Shown here: positions 36,698 to 46,442 of the stretch, piece by piece
How positions within the stretch are numbered: position 1 is the stretch's first letter
Layout of the letters: every line of letters starts with the position of its first letter
From: Engelhardtia mirabilis
Lineage (GTDB): Bacteria > Planctomycetota > UBA1135 > GCA-002686595
Assembly (NCBI GenBank): GCA_007751255.1
Contig: CP036296.1
Location: 1,364,001 to 1,428,000 of the forward strand
Length of the DNA stretch: 64,000 bases
Direction: 5' to 3'
Notes under the pieces: generated by a model
The model's database searches: none
What the model was told of the DNA's origin: nothing
What the model saw: only the letters and a program-made list of their open reading frames with translations
Translations under genes and position numbers: made by a program

Positions 36698-38971
36698 CTA
36701 CTCCCCGCTGCGGTAGCGCTCGAAGAACTCGTAGATGCGCCCCAGCCGATCCACCCGTTGGTGCGGATCGCCGGTGCGCGACAGGTCGTGACCCGACCCG
36801 GGGTAGCGCACGTACTCAACCGGCCGCTCCAGCACCTTCAGTGCGCGAACGAGCATCTCGGACTGGCTCACGCCCGTTCTCAGGTCCTCGCTCGCGTGCA
36901 TGACGAGTAGCGGCGTGTGGATGTCCGCCACGTAGGTGAACGGTGACTCGCGGTCCAGGATCTCGCGCGTCGCCGGCTCCCAGGGGTAGCCGCCGAAGCA
37001 GTAGGGCACCAGGCGCCAGGCGTTGCCCTCGCCGAAGAAGGTCGCCAGGTCGTACACGCCGCGCTGGGCGACGGCGGCCTTGAAGCGGTCGTCGTGCCCG
37101 ACGATCCAGGCCGTCAGGTAGCCCGCGTAGCTGCCACCGGTGACGAAGAGCTGATCGGTGTCGATCCAATCGAACTCCGCGGCGGCGGCGTCCATGGCGG
37201 CCAGGGCGTCGGAGCAGGGCCCCGCTCCCCAGTTCTGGTAGTTGCCCTTCTGGAAGGCGAAGCCGTAGCCGTTGGAGCCCCGTTGGTTGGGGTAGACCAC
37301 GCCGTAACCCCGCGAGCAGAACCACTGCCACTCGTGCCACATGCTGAACGAGCCGGGGCCCCACATGACCATCGGGCCGCCGTGCAGCGAGAGGACGGTG
37401 GGGTAGCGCTCGCCGGCCACGGCGCCGATGGGGGGCATGACCCAGTACTGCACGCGCGTGCCGTCGGGCGCTTCGGTCCAGCGCCACTGCACCGGGGCGA
37501 CCTCGGTCTCGGCCAGCCAATCGCTGTGGTGCGCGGAGATGCACCGCTCGCCCTCGGGGCCCACGGCGAAGAGCTCGCCGGGGTTGTCCGCCGTGGACAG
37601 GGCGTAGACCTGGACCTCGGGCGTGGCTTCGAAGGACAGCACCGCGCCCGGCCGATCCAGGGTCTGCACCAGCTCGCCGGCAGGGGACAGGCCCCAGGTC
37701 ATCTGCTGGCCCTCGGAGGGGCTCGAGAAAACGACCCATTCACCGCCCCCGGCCGCGGGCACCACGTGCAGGCCCTGCACGTCGCGATCGTGCTTCGGAA
37801 GCAGCCGCCACCACGCGCCGCCGGCGGCGGGAATGCTGGCCAGCTCGGTCTGGGCGTAGGTGGGCTCGCGCTCGTCGTCGGCGGTGAAGTAGAGAGTCTC
37901 GCCGTCGAGTGACCAGCGCGGGCTGCCGAAGGACCAGTCCTGGTCGTCGACCAACAGGCGCGGCTCGCCGCCCGACGCGTCGATTAGCCAGATCGACGAG
38001 CGCTGGATGCGATCGGGATGGGTCGTCACCGGCGGCAGGCCGACGAAGGCGATCTGGTCGCCGCCCGGCGCGATGCGCGCGCCCCCGTGGCCGCGCCAAC
38101 CGCCGGCGAGTTCGGTGGCCTCGCCCGAAGTGGCGTCCACGCGGAACAGGTGCGCGTAGCGCGCCTCGCCGGCCAGGCCCTGCTCGCCCAGGAAGTCCAG
38201 GTCGAACAGCACGCTCGCGGTGTCGTCGTCCTCTTCGCCGTCGAGGAAGCGGCGCAGGGTGTCGAGGTCGGCGTCGGGCGCGCCCTTGGCGTCGTCCTCG
38301 GCTGCGGTCTCCTCGGCGGCCTCGTCCTCTTGATCGTCCTTGGCCTTGGCGTCGCCGAACACGCGCCCGGGCCGCTCGTAGTCGAAGGGCGGCTGGCCCT
38401 CGAGCTTCGACTCCGGCACGGAGCTGGTGACCAACAGGCTCTCGCCGCCGGGGAACCACTGGGGCGACGAGGCGCCGTGCTCGAGCTCGGTCAACTGGCG
38501 CGCCTCGCCCGGCTCGGTCAGGGACAGGAGCCAGACCTGGCGGCTGCCCGCGCCCTCTCTGCCCTCGTCGCCGCTGCGCACGAAGGCCAGGGTGTTGCCG
38601 TCGGGGCTCAGTGCCGGCGAATCGCCGCCGCGCGAGCCGAAGGTCAGGGGCCTGGCCATGCCGCCAGCCGCCAGGTCCGCGAACCACAGTTGCGTGCGGT
38701 AGCCGACCTCACCGTCGCGGTCCGTCACGTCGCCGTGGACCGAGCGCACGGTGTAGACCACCTTCGAGCCATCGTCCGACACGTCGATCGAGCCGATCTG
38801 GTGCACGCGGGCGAGGTCGGCGAGGGCGATGCGCGCCGGTGCGTCGGTCGCGACCTCTGCTTCCGCGTCCGCTGCCTGGGTCGGGGCGGGAACGGCCCCG
38901 CTCGCCCCGGTGAGGACAAGGGGCCAGGCGGTCAAGGCGGCGAATGCGCGCAGGGTCTTAGGGCTGAGCAT
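36698..38971 (-). CDS. Secreted S9-family prolyl-oligopeptidase-like peptidase
   Basis: 757 residues with a signal peptide (MLSPKTLRAFAALTAWPL and on to about 33). Residues 50-480 are a TolB/PD40-like beta-propeller (LSPDGNTLAFVRSGDE, SPRWSLDGETLYFTADD) with an acidic insert near 215-245 (DQEDEAAEETAAEDDA). The catalytic domain holds GGSYAGYLTAW (Ser near 614), HASEDLRTG (Asp near 692) and PGSGHDLSRTG (His near 728), the order of S9C acylaminoacyl-peptidases. It would cleave short peptides in the periplasm or outside. It lies 69 bases after the multi-pass membrane protein gene on the same strand. The window also holds a DPP-IV relative at 58136. Confidence 0.92.
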   Translation of the reverse strand: MLSPKTLRAFAALTAWPLVLTGASGAVPAPTQAADAEAEVATDAPARIALADLARVHQIGSIDVSDDGSKVVYTVRSVHGDVTDRDGEVGYRTQLWFADLAAGGMARPLTFGSRGGDSPALSPDGNTLAFVRSGDEGREGAGSRQVWLLSLTEPGEARQLTELEHGASSPQWFPGGESLLVTSSVPESKLEGQPPFDYERPGRVFGDAKAKDDQEDEAAEETAAEDDAKGAPDADLDTLRRFLDGEEDDDTASVLFDLDFLGEQGLAGEARYAHLFRVDATSGEATELAGGWRGHGGARIAPGGDQIAFVGLPPVTTHPDRIQRSSIWLIDASGGEPRLLVDDQDWSFGSPRWSLDGETLYFTADDEREPTYAQTELASIPAAGGAWWRLLPKHDRDVQGLHVVPAAGGGEWVVFSSPSEGQQMTWGLSPAGELVQTLDRPGAVLSFEATPEVQVYALSTADNPGELFAVGPEGERCISAHHSDWLAETEVAPVQWRWTEAPDGTRVQYWVMPPIGAVAGERYPTVLSLHGGPMVMWGPGSFSMWHEWQWFCSRGYGVVYPNQRGSNGYGFAFQKGNYQNWGAGPCSDALAAMDAAAAEFDWIDTDQLFVTGGSYAGYLTAWIVGHDDRFKAAVAQRGVYDLATFFGEGNAWRLVPYCFGGYPWEPATREILDRESPFTYVADIHTPLLVMHASEDLRTGVSQSEMLVRALKVLERPVEYVRYPGSGHDLSRTGDPHQRVDRLGRIYEFFERYRSGE

Positions 38972-39040
38972 GGACGCGGGATGGGGTCGAAGCCTCGGCG
39001 GACGCGGCAGGGGCAGGGCGCCCGACCGCGGGCCAAGAGC

Positions 39041-40894
39041 TTAGGCTCGCGTCCGCCGACCGGACGCTCCGAGCGGCCCTTCCTCCGTCGACGCCACCTT
39101 CGGCGCGCGCCAGACGACCCACAGGCTGAGTCCGGCCATCAGCAGGGCCGCGAAGAAGATCGACTCCGCGCGCAGACGGTCGGTGAGGCTCGGGCCCGGC
39201 AGGGCGAAGGCGTCGCCCATGAGGTGCAGGGCCAGGGCGGCCTCCACGTCGCCGATCAGGGGCTCTTGGATAAAGGGGCGCACGGCCTGTTGGCGCAGGT
39301 AGGTGGCCACCTGGGAGAGGTCGACGCCCTCGGGCGCCCCGAGTCGGTTCATCGTCTCGACCGCCTCGAGGGTCGCGGTGGTGGTGGGGTGCAGGTGCGG
39401 CGCGTCGGCTCCGTCAGGCTGGACGATGTTGCCGAAGCCACCCGGGACCGCATAGCTGGTGCCCTCCGAGCACCAGGCTGCCAACAGGATCGCGTGGATC
39501 CGACTGCGGTGGCGCTCACCGAAGTCGCCGATTCCCAGCACCTTCGCGCAGTCCAGCGCGATGCGAGCCTTGGTCACCGCGCCGAAAGTCCCGGGTTCCG
39601 GCAGGGCGTCTTCGACTCCGGCCCGGAAGACGGCCAAGCGCTCGTCGGTCAGAGAGCCGTCGGCGTGCATGGCCACCAGCTCGAGCAGATCGGAATCACG
39701 CAGGTAGCTCTTCACCGAACCGTCGCGCAGGTCGTTCCGGATCAACAGTTCGGTGCGTCGATAGTCGATCAGGTCCTCGTCGTTCAACAGGCCGCAGCGC
39801 CAGGCCCCCAGCGCGGTCATCGGGTGCAGTCGTTCGCGCTTCGGCGGCAACACCTGGATGGCTTCGGCCGCGCGGCTCGTGTCGAGCCGGTCGAAGCGCT
39901 CCGGGCCCAGGGTTTCGCGGGCGTGACCGAGCGCGGCCCATTCCATCAGCGCGGACGTGGGCTCGTCGAAATCCTCCACCCATTGCTCGAGTTCGGCCAC
40001 GTCGCGGCCGAAGGGCACCTCGATCGCGTAGTTGGCCAGGAGTGGAAACGCGACCGCGAGGAGCAGCATGAAGGGTCCGGCCCACCTGGCGCGTCGGCGC
40101 ATGGGCCGATCGCCCATCAGACCGATGCCGACCAGGCTCACGACCAGCAGTGGCGGCAGGCCGTAGGTGGTCAGGGGTCCCGCGTGGCCCTGCAGCATCA
40201 TCGGCAGCATGAAGGCGATGCCCACGAACTGACCCAGTCCCGCTCGGACCACCGTCGCCACCGTGGTGCGGTCCGCGATCCCCGCTCGGCTGAGCGACAG
40301 GGCTGCGGCGGCGACGCCCACGGCCAGGAGCAGGAACACGAAGCCGACCAGGTCCCATTGGCTGTGGAAGATCGCGAAGAGCAGCAAGCCGAAGGGCGCG
40401 AGGAACAGCAACGCGGAGAAGATCGCCGCCGGGCCGCGGGTCGCCAAGTTGCGGTTCCCACGGCGCAAGAGGCCCGCCGAGTTGGCCGCGCTGAGGGTCG
40501 AGGTCAGCCGCATGGCGCCGGCCAGGCTGGCGGCGGCCACGAGCAGGATCGCCCAGGGCGCCGCGATCCACAGCCAAGCGGGCGCGGTCTTCGCCGCGCC
40601 GCCGACCGCGGGGCTCAACTTGCCGAGCAGCGCGATGTCGATCACGCCGGGGGGCAGGATCGCGGCGGCGCGGCGCAGCCAGGTGGGCAGCGGGCGGCCG
40701 TCGGGGTTCGACGACGGCGCTTGTTCGAGTGGCGCGCTCAGAAAGGCCGGCGGGCAGTCGGATGCACCGGCGCTCTCGCGCTCGGCGATCCGCGCCCGGA
40801 CCCCGGCCGCGAAGTCACCCGGCTCCGGCCGCTCGGGCGCGAGCGCCTGCTCGATCCGCTCGTCGGGGATCAGGTCGGTCTCGGGCGCGCTCAT
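39041..40894 (-). CDS. Multi-pass membrane protein with toroid-like repeat domain, partner of ECF sigma factor
   Basis: 617 residues from ATG 40894, which overlaps the sigma-factor stop (ATGA). Residues 1-90 are cytoplasmic and acidic/helical (LIPDERIEQALAPERPEPGD, FAAGVRARIAERES), the position and length of an anti-sigma domain, but no zinc HxxxCxxC motif is present. About eight hydrophobic helices follow (110-330: APWAILLVAAASLAGAM, GFVFLLLAVGVAAAALSL, WAGPFMLLLAVAFPLLANYA). Residues about 345-570 form a soluble helical domain whose most conserved part is TTTATLEAVETMNRLGAPEG and VDLSQVATYLR, a prenyltransferase-toroid-like pattern shared with the proteins at 41552-43048 and 46443-47882. 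A last helix is at 585-605. It may be a membrane anti-sigma factor. Confidence 0.75.
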   Translation of the reverse strand: MSAPETDLIPDERIEQALAPERPEPGDFAAGVRARIAERESAGASDCPPAFLSAPLEQAPSSNPDGRPLPTWLRRAAAILPPGVIDIALLGKLSPAVGGAAKTAPAWLWIAAPWAILLVAAASLAGAMRLTSTLSAANSAGLLRRGNRNLATRGPAAIFSALLFLAPFGLLLFAIFHSQWDLVGFVFLLLAVGVAAAALSLSRAGIADRTTVATVVRAGLGQFVGIAFMLPMMLQGHAGPLTTYGLPPLLVVSLVGIGLMGDRPMRRRARWAGPFMLLLAVAFPLLANYAIEVPFGRDVAELEQWVEDFDEPTSALMEWAALGHARETLGPERFDRLDTSRAAEAIQVLPPKRERLHPMTALGAWRCGLLNDEDLIDYRRTELLIRNDLRDGSVKSYLRDSDLLELVAMHADGSLTDERLAVFRAGVEDALPEPGTFGAVTKARIALDCAKVLGIGDFGERHRSRIHAILLAAWCSEGTSYAVPGGFGNIVQPDGADAPHLHPTTTATLEAVETMNRLGAPEGVDLSQVATYLRQQAVRPFIQEPLIGDVEAALALHLMGDAFALPGPSLTDRLRAESIFFAALLMAGLSLWVVWRAPKVASTEEGPLGASGRRTRA

Positions 40895-41436
40895 CGCGTG
40901 GCCTCCTTGGCGGCGTCGGCTTCCAACAGTCGGGCGAGCTCCCTGCGGGCGCGGTACAGGCGCCCTTCGATGGTCTTCTCGGTCACGCTCAAGAGGGCGG
41001 CGACCTCGCGCACGGGGGTGCGCTCCAGGTAGTGCATCAGCACCGCGGCGCGCAGCTCGCCGGGCAGGCGGTCGATGGCGGCGCGCAGGTGGGTGGACGA
41101 ATCGTCCGCCGGCTCGGCGGGCGCCGCCGGCTCCGGGGCGGACTCGAGGGGCGCCCCGCCGCGCTCCCGCCGCCGCCCGGCCGCGGCGCACAGGTTCCAG
41201 GCGATGCCCCGCAGCCAAGGCCCGACCTGGTCGGACGCGCCCCAATCTCCGGCGAAGCGACCGCGCGAGATCCAGGCCTCCGCGAACACGTCCTGGGCCA
41301 GCTCCACCGGTTCCGCCGCCCGCCAGGCCTTGAGCAAGCCGATCAACGGCCCGCGGAAGCGCTCCATCAGGTCGTCGAGGTCGGGCTCCCCGAGGACAGC
41401 CTGGGGGCCCTGGGCTTGGAGTCGGCGCGGGGACAT
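40891..41436 (-). CDS. ECF RNA polymerase sigma factor
   Basis: 181 residues from ATG 41436. Sigma-2 is at about 18-80 (ELAQDVFAEAWISRGRF, VGPWLRGIAWNLCAAAGRR) and sigma-4 at about 115-170 (AAIDRLPGELRAAVLMHYLE and VREVAALLSVTEKTIEGRL). The linker is Ala/Pro-rich (ESAPEPAAPAEPADD). Unlike the two other sigma factors in this window it is a simple two-domain protein, coupled by ATGA to a membrane protein with an anti-sigma-like cytoplasmic N-terminus. It likely directs transcription of this cluster or of envelope genes; no target promoter could be identified here. Confidence 0.92.
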   Translation of the reverse strand: MSPRRLQAQGPQAVLGEPDLDDLMERFRGPLIGLLKAWRAAEPVELAQDVFAEAWISRGRFAGDWGASDQVGPWLRGIAWNLCAAAGRRRERGGAPLESAPEPAAPAEPADDSSTHLRAAIDRLPGELRAAVLMHYLERTPVREVAALLSVTEKTIEGRLYRARRELARLLEADAAKEATR

Positions 41437-41551
41437 CGAGGGGGATTGTCGCCGGCGCGGAGGATCCCACGGGAAACCGGGATAAATCCGGGCGGCTCGT
41501 GTCGGATGGCGCTGGATCCTGCCGAGGGCGCTGGAGAGTCCGACCGAGCTC

Positions 41552-43048
41552 TCAGGCACCCCGCAAGGATCGCCTCAGGAGCGAGGCCGCTACGGCGGCG
41601 TAGGCTGCGAAACCCAACAGGGCGGACTCGCGCAGGATCCAGGGCGGCACCGCCGGTTGCGGGTAGTCGGTCAGGCGTTGCAGGTGAGCCAGGCATAGGG
41701 CCGCGACGACCTCCCCAGTTCCGACTTTCCAGCGGATGGTCGCGATTCGCCCGCGGCGCAGGTGGCGGGCGAGGAGCTCGACGTCGACCTGTGGTGGCAC
41801 CCCGACCTGCTCCATCAGGCACAGGGCGTCGGCCGTGGCATCGAGTGAGGTGTGGAGCTCGCGCAGGCCGGTCTCCTCGTCGGTGTGCCAACCCCCGAAG
41901 CCACCCTTGTTGCGATCGGCCGACGACGACCAGCCCTCGACGAGCAGCTCGTGCAACCCATCGGCGTGCCGCTGGCCGAAGCTGGCGTCGCCCAGGAGCA
42001 GCGCGGCCAGGGTCGCGCGTCGCGCCGACTCGAGCTCCATGAAACTCGGCGGCTCGGACACGCACTCGTCGAGGCGAGCGAGGATCCGCTGTCGCTCGAC
42101 CGCGTCGATCCGGCCCAGGCGAGAGCGCGCGGCAAGCTCGACCAGATCGTCGGCCATCAACGGGACCCCCGCATGCGCGCCCGAGAAAGTGCGCGCGGAG
42201 CGACCGGCCTCGCCCAGCCAGCGCTCGGCGTCCCCGTCGTCGAACAGGCCCGTGCGGACCAGGGCCTCGTCGATCCACATGTTGGTGCCGCCCTCCGCGC
42301 GGTACCCCGCGGCCTCGTCTCGCCAGGCGTCGAGATCGAGCTCGCCGAAGCGCTCCGGACCCAGGGCTGTTGCTGCCAGGCCGAGGGTCGACCAACGGGT
42401 GGCCTCGGGGTCTCCGAGGCGACCTGTCAGATCCCCGGGCCAAACGCCCACGACCCGACCGAACAGGAACGCACAGATCAGGACCCCGGGCAGACCGAGC
42501 CACAGGGTGACCCACGCACCGTACCGGCCGCGTTCGCGCTCCGCTTCGTCGCCGAAGCGCCAGCGCACCAGCGGGATCAGGAAGATCACGCCCGTCGGAA
42601 TCGCCAGCCTCGCCAGGAGGCTCAGGTGCTCGACCGACCAGCGGGAGCCCATCGGCGCAAGGAAGTCGGGCGCGATGGGTACCAACGGCAGGAGGAAGAG
42701 GCCCAGCGCCTTGCGCTCCGGAAGGGTCGCGGCGGGGGGCAGGGCTGCGCGGAAACCGATCAGGAGCAGGGCCGCCGTCGCGAAGAAGAGCGCGCCCGCG
42801 AGATCGCCCAGCCCGAGCTCCAGGGCACCGATGCGGGCTGCGGTGGGGAGCACGCAGGCGGCCGCGAGGAGCGCCGTCCCCTGTCGCGGCGAGAGGCGTG
42901 GACGGGATTCGTTCGCGGCGGAGAGTGCGTGCAGCCAGTTGGGCGTCAGGCCCAGCACGAAGCTGGCCACCGCCATGGACAGGCCGATGGACACCAGGTA
43001 GTCCGGTTGAAAGTGAAGCATCGATTCGAAGGGGAGCAAGGCGGGCAA
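41552..43048 (-). CDS. Multi-pass membrane protein with toroid-like domain (paralogue 2)
   Basis: 498 residues. About six membrane helices occupy residues 15-200 (YLVSIGLSMAVASFVLGL, GTALLAAACVLPTAARIG, GVIFLIPLVRWRF, AWVTLWLGLPGVLICAFLFG). Residues about 220-470 are soluble and helical. Two patches match the 617-residue protein at 39041: LGPERFGELDLDAWRD against LGPERFDRLDTSRAAE, and TSLDATADALCLMEQVGVPP plus VDVELLARHLRR against the TTTATLEAVETM patch. It lacks the anti-sigma-like N-terminus. A final helix precedes the C-terminus (LLGFAAYAAVAASLL). No known family is recognised. It is last in a run of four minus-strand genes and 115 bases upstream of the sigma-factor gene. Confidence 0.7.
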   Translation of the reverse strand: MPALLPFESMLHFQPDYLVSIGLSMAVASFVLGLTPNWLHALSAANESRPRLSPRQGTALLAAACVLPTAARIGALELGLGDLAGALFFATAALLLIGFRAALPPAATLPERKALGLFLLPLVPIAPDFLAPMGSRWSVEHLSLLARLAIPTGVIFLIPLVRWRFGDEAERERGRYGAWVTLWLGLPGVLICAFLFGRVVGVWPGDLTGRLGDPEATRWSTLGLAATALGPERFGELDLDAWRDEAAGYRAEGGTNMWIDEALVRTGLFDDGDAERWLGEAGRSARTFSGAHAGVPLMADDLVELAARSRLGRIDAVERQRILARLDECVSEPPSFMELESARRATLAALLLGDASFGQRHADGLHELLVEGWSSSADRNKGGFGGWHTDEETGLRELHTSLDATADALCLMEQVGVPPQVDVELLARHLRRGRIATIRWKVGTGEVVAALCLAHLQRLTDYPQPAVPPWILRESALLGFAAYAAVAASLLRRSLRGA

Positions 43049-43067
43049 GAACCGGCGCAGCCGGCCG

Positions 43068-44627
43068 CTACTGGGGCGGACCCGTCGCGACCGGTACCTG
43101 GACCGTCAGCGAGTCGGGGGCCGGGCTCGGGACCGTGAACTCGACCCGCGTGCCGGGGAGCGCTCGGAAGTCCCCGTCGGTCGACTCGCCGAGGGTCGCG
43201 ACCCAGTCGCCCGGGAGCAACGACAGGGCGTAGGTGCTGCGCCCGCGGTGCAGCTCGAGCCAGTTCGCATCCAGGGTCGGAAGGAACGGCGGCCGAACCT
43301 CCAGCGAGCCCGCGTAGCGATTGCCTAGCAACGCGATGCTCTCCCGGTGAGACTCGAGCTCGAACCAGACCTCACACCGCGTCCAACTCTCGAGCCTGCG
43401 CTGCTCGCCCTCGCGGACCCCGATGGCGAGCACCTCGGCGTTCGGCCACTCGACCTCGAAGTAGACCGGGCCCTCGCCGGTTGACGCGACGGCGTACCAG
43501 GCGCCCTCGAGCTCTCGAGCCGGCTCGCGAGCGTCCCGATCACCCCGGTGAACGGATACCCGGCGGCCGTCGTCGGCGCCGATCTCGTCCGAGCCCCAGG
43601 GGTTGCCAGGGGGCAGGACGACGCTGGTCGCGACCAGCTCGAGGCGCGTCTCGGCACCCTGGTCGAGCGAGGCCAGGGGCCACCAGCTCCAGTGCAGGGT
43701 CCCCCGTCGGTCGGGAGCGATTGCGAACGCGCCCTCGAACCGCCCGCCGGGGCCCCGAGCAAGGGTCAGATGCTCGCGCCTGATCGGGGATTCCTCGCCG
43801 TTCGGCGCGATCTCGAACAGAAGCTCTTGCACCCGGTCGGGGATCCCCGCGATGCCGAGCGACAGGGTGTGGCGCCAACCCTCGAGGGGCTCGAGCTCCA
43901 ACGTCGTGACGGGGTCCTGCGCGTCGACGTCGCCGGCAAGGATGGAGACTCGCCGCGGTGCGTAGCCGTCCGCCTCGACCAGGATCTCGGTCGGGCATTC
44001 GAATGGGGGGCCGAGCAGACCCCAGCGCGAGAAGTCGTCGAGCAGGGAGTCGCGCGTGGCCTCCATCTTCGGTGACCGACCGAAGGGGATCGAGTCCTCC
44101 GCGACCGCTTCGCCGTCCGGCAGCTCGAGCGGACGGCCGTCGAGCTCGAGGATCGTCGTCCGCGGGTAGAGCGGCGAGCCGTCGAGTGCCGAGACGAACT
44201 TGAAGGGAGGTGCGCTCCAACGGACCTCGAAAGTCGGCACCAGCGGAGCCGAGCTGCCCGCGAAGTCGCTCGGTCGGATCTCCGCCTGGGGGAAACCGCC
44301 GAGCCAACCGAACCAGACCCGCGCCGTCTCGCCCTCCTGCAGGTCGAACTCGTCCAGGTCCACCGCGAACGGCCCCGGTCGCCCCGGCTCGATCGGAGGG
44401 CAGAGGACCGTACGGATCACCCGCCCGTCGGCGTCGAAGGTCGTCAGCGCCACGGCCCGCAGATGATCGATCTGCATCGCCGGGTCCAAGGCGACGAGGC
44501 CGATGGAATCGTCGGCAGCGAAGTCTGCATGAGGCTCTCGCTCGTTCACCGCCGCCCACAGAACGATCGCGGCGAGGGCGGCCGCGCAGATCGCGAGCAG
44601 CAGCTTGATCTTTGGACGATTGGGCAT
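43068..44627 (-). CDS. Single-helix-anchored extracytoplasmic protein (paralogue A)
   Basis: 519 residues. One N-terminal helix (residues 7-26, IKLLLAICAAALAAIVLWAA) anchors or exports a long beta-rich region. A PEGA/CPR-like patch is visible near 215-240 (EILVEADGYAPRRVSI). The protein is a diverged paralogue of its neighbour at 44655: both share GYxPRR, a VRELNFEI/VQELLFEI strand, a GNPWGSDEIG/GPWGPLGTPG turn and the ending LLPGDWVATL to PVATGPPQ (LLPGEYRANL to PTPTGPAR). I know of no named family for it. It starts 27 bases after its paralogue and ends 19 bases before the multi-pass gene, so all are one transcript. Confidence 0.65.
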   Translation of the reverse strand: MPNRPKIKLLLAICAAALAAIVLWAAVNEREPHADFAADDSIGLVALDPAMQIDHLRAVALTTFDADGRVIRTVLCPPIEPGRPGPFAVDLDEFDLQEGETARVWFGWLGGFPQAEIRPSDFAGSSAPLVPTFEVRWSAPPFKFVSALDGSPLYPRTTILELDGRPLELPDGEAVAEDSIPFGRSPKMEATRDSLLDDFSRWGLLGPPFECPTEILVEADGYAPRRVSILAGDVDAQDPVTTLELEPLEGWRHTLSLGIAGIPDRVQELLFEIAPNGEESPIRREHLTLARGPGGRFEGAFAIAPDRRGTLHWSWWPLASLDQGAETRLELVATSVVLPPGNPWGSDEIGADDGRRVSVHRGDRDAREPARELEGAWYAVASTGEGPVYFEVEWPNAEVLAIGVREGEQRRLESWTRCEVWFELESHRESIALLGNRYAGSLEVRPPFLPTLDANWLELHRGRSTYALSLLPGDWVATLGESTDGDFRALPGTRVEFTVPSPAPDSLTVQVPVATGPPQ

Positions 44628-44654
44628 GGGTGCGATGGCTGAGAGTCCTCGAGG

Positions 44655-46343
44655 TCAACGGGCCGGCCCGGTAGGCGTCGGGACTCGCACGACGATAGGC
44701 CCGGCGGGTTCCTCCGGCACGCGGAAGGCGACCGTCGACCCAGGAAGGTCCTTGTCGTTCAGCGCCGTCGCGTCGAGGAGGTTCGCGCGGTACTCGCCGG
44801 GAAGGAGTTCGTATTCGATGCGGGTCGCCTCCGATTCCAGTGTGCGTCGCCACCCTGGATGGAAACTCAGCCCTCTCGGCGCGAGTGCGACGACGAGCTT
44901 GGCGTCGGGTCCGAGCAGGTCGAGGCAGGCTTGAAGGTCTTCGAGCCGTACTTCCACGTGGACACCCGTGGACGAATCGACGACGCGGTGTGAACCGGCA
45001 GCCACGGGCACGATCGCGACGCCGTCTGGCTCGCCGGGCCGTTCCGCGGGCCACTCGATCTTGAAGGCCGCATGGCGAGTGCCGAGGCTGCTCAAGAGGA
45101 ACCACTGACCGTCGGCCAGGCCGGCCCGCATCCAAGTTCCGAAGAACCGGGTTGATCCGGTCACCCTCGCGGCCGAGGCGCCGGGCGTCCCGAGTGGACC
45201 CCAGGGGCCGAGGTCGGAGATCGCGACGGTGGTCGCCATGGCACGGAATCGAAAGCCGGAGTCGTCGCGCTCCGCAGTGTCCAGCAACTCGGTCTGCCAC
45301 CGCAACTGAGCGTAGTCCTGGCCGCCGGTCCTGACGCTGCCCGTGAAGGTCCCCGACTCGGAGCGGTGCAGCACGATCGCGCCCATCGTCGCCTCGCAAC
45401 GCTCGTCATCCCCCAGGCGGATCTCGAAGTTCAACTCACGCACCGACGCCGGAAGGCCTGCGGCCTCGAGCTCGACCGAGCGCTCGTGCGGGTTCAGGGC
45501 GTCGAGGGTCACGTCGAGGAACTCGGGCTTGTCCCCACCTGCCGCGGCGTGCCGGATCCGTCGCGGTCGGTAGCCCGGAGCGGAGACTTCGAACTCGGCC
45601 GAGATGGGCACGCGCGGATGAACCTGAACCTGCCAGCGGGACCACTCCGGGCGCTTCTCGCCCGAGGTCTCCGCGCGCGCGAGCTCGTGACCCGCCGAGT
45701 CGATCATCACCAGGTCATCGACGGCGGTCAGCGTCACCTCGGGATCCATGACCCTGGCCCGGTCGACGGCATCGAAGGTCCGCACGTGCAGGCCGCCCTG
45801 CACTCGGTTCACCTCGACGCCGCCGAGCGGCGCCATGCCATGCAAGGCCGGCCCATCGAGCCGATCACTGGCCAGGACCTCCGCGCCGCGCCGAAACCAG
45901 AACACGGCCCTCTCGGTCGACGTCAACTCAGTCGCGCCACTCGGGACCTCGAACCGAGAGGCCGGCGCATGGGGAGCGTGGCGGCAGGGCATGGAGCGGC
46001 TCGAACCGTGGGAGTCGTCGACGATGGTCATGACGACAGTCGTGGGGACATCGAGGCTCGTGCGCGATCGAATGTCGATCCGGAGCGGTTCGAGCTCCGC
46101 CTCGGCTGCCACTTCGCCCGAGGTCGGCCGCCGCCGCTCCACGGGTCGTTCCCCGGGCTCCGAGACCTCGCGAGGCAGCTCCGCGACCTCGGCGTCGGCG
46201 ACGTCCGTGGCTACGGCGGCGTCGAGCTGCCGATCCATGCGCGAACGACCCAGCAGGAGAGCCGTCACCGCGAGGATCAGCAGGGCAACCGCGACGCCCG
46301 CTGCACCCCACCATGTGCCCCGTTCATGTCCCTGTCTACTCAT
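44655..46343 (-). CDS. Single-helix-anchored extracytoplasmic protein (paralogue B)
   Basis: 562 residues. A membrane helix at about 12-31 (WGAAGVAVALLILAVTALLL) is followed by an acidic linker and a beta-rich extracytoplasmic region. PEGA-like sequence occurs near 250-280 (AEFEVSAPGYRPRRIRHA). It ends RVPTPTGPAR. Architecture and several motifs match paralogue A at 43068. Enzymatic residues are not evident; a scaffold or sensor role is conceivable given the neighbouring ECF sigma factor and multi-pass paralogues. ATG 46343 lies 100 bases downstream of the 479-residue membrane protein gene. Confidence 0.65.
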   Translation of the reverse strand: MSRQGHERGTWWGAAGVAVALLILAVTALLLGRSRMDRQLDAAVATDVADAEVAELPREVSEPGERPVERRRPTSGEVAAEAELEPLRIDIRSRTSLDVPTTVVMTIVDDSHGSSRSMPCRHAPHAPASRFEVPSGATELTSTERAVFWFRRGAEVLASDRLDGPALHGMAPLGGVEVNRVQGGLHVRTFDAVDRARVMDPEVTLTAVDDLVMIDSAGHELARAETSGEKRPEWSRWQVQVHPRVPISAEFEVSAPGYRPRRIRHAAAGGDKPEFLDVTLDALNPHERSVELEAAGLPASVRELNFEIRLGDDERCEATMGAIVLHRSESGTFTGSVRTGGQDYAQLRWQTELLDTAERDDSGFRFRAMATTVAISDLGPWGPLGTPGASAARVTGSTRFFGTWMRAGLADGQWFLLSSLGTRHAAFKIEWPAERPGEPDGVAIVPVAAGSHRVVDSSTGVHVEVRLEDLQACLDLLGPDAKLVVALAPRGLSFHPGWRRTLESEATRIEYELLPGEYRANLLDATALNDKDLPGSTVAFRVPEEPAGPIVVRVPTPTGPAR

Positions 46344-46442
46344 CCTCTGGCGTGAGCTTGGCTGGAGTTCAGGACGGGTTCGTCGCAGGTAGGGGATCGA
46401 TTGCGCCGGTCTTGAAGGTCGTACGACTTGCGGCGCATCGGT

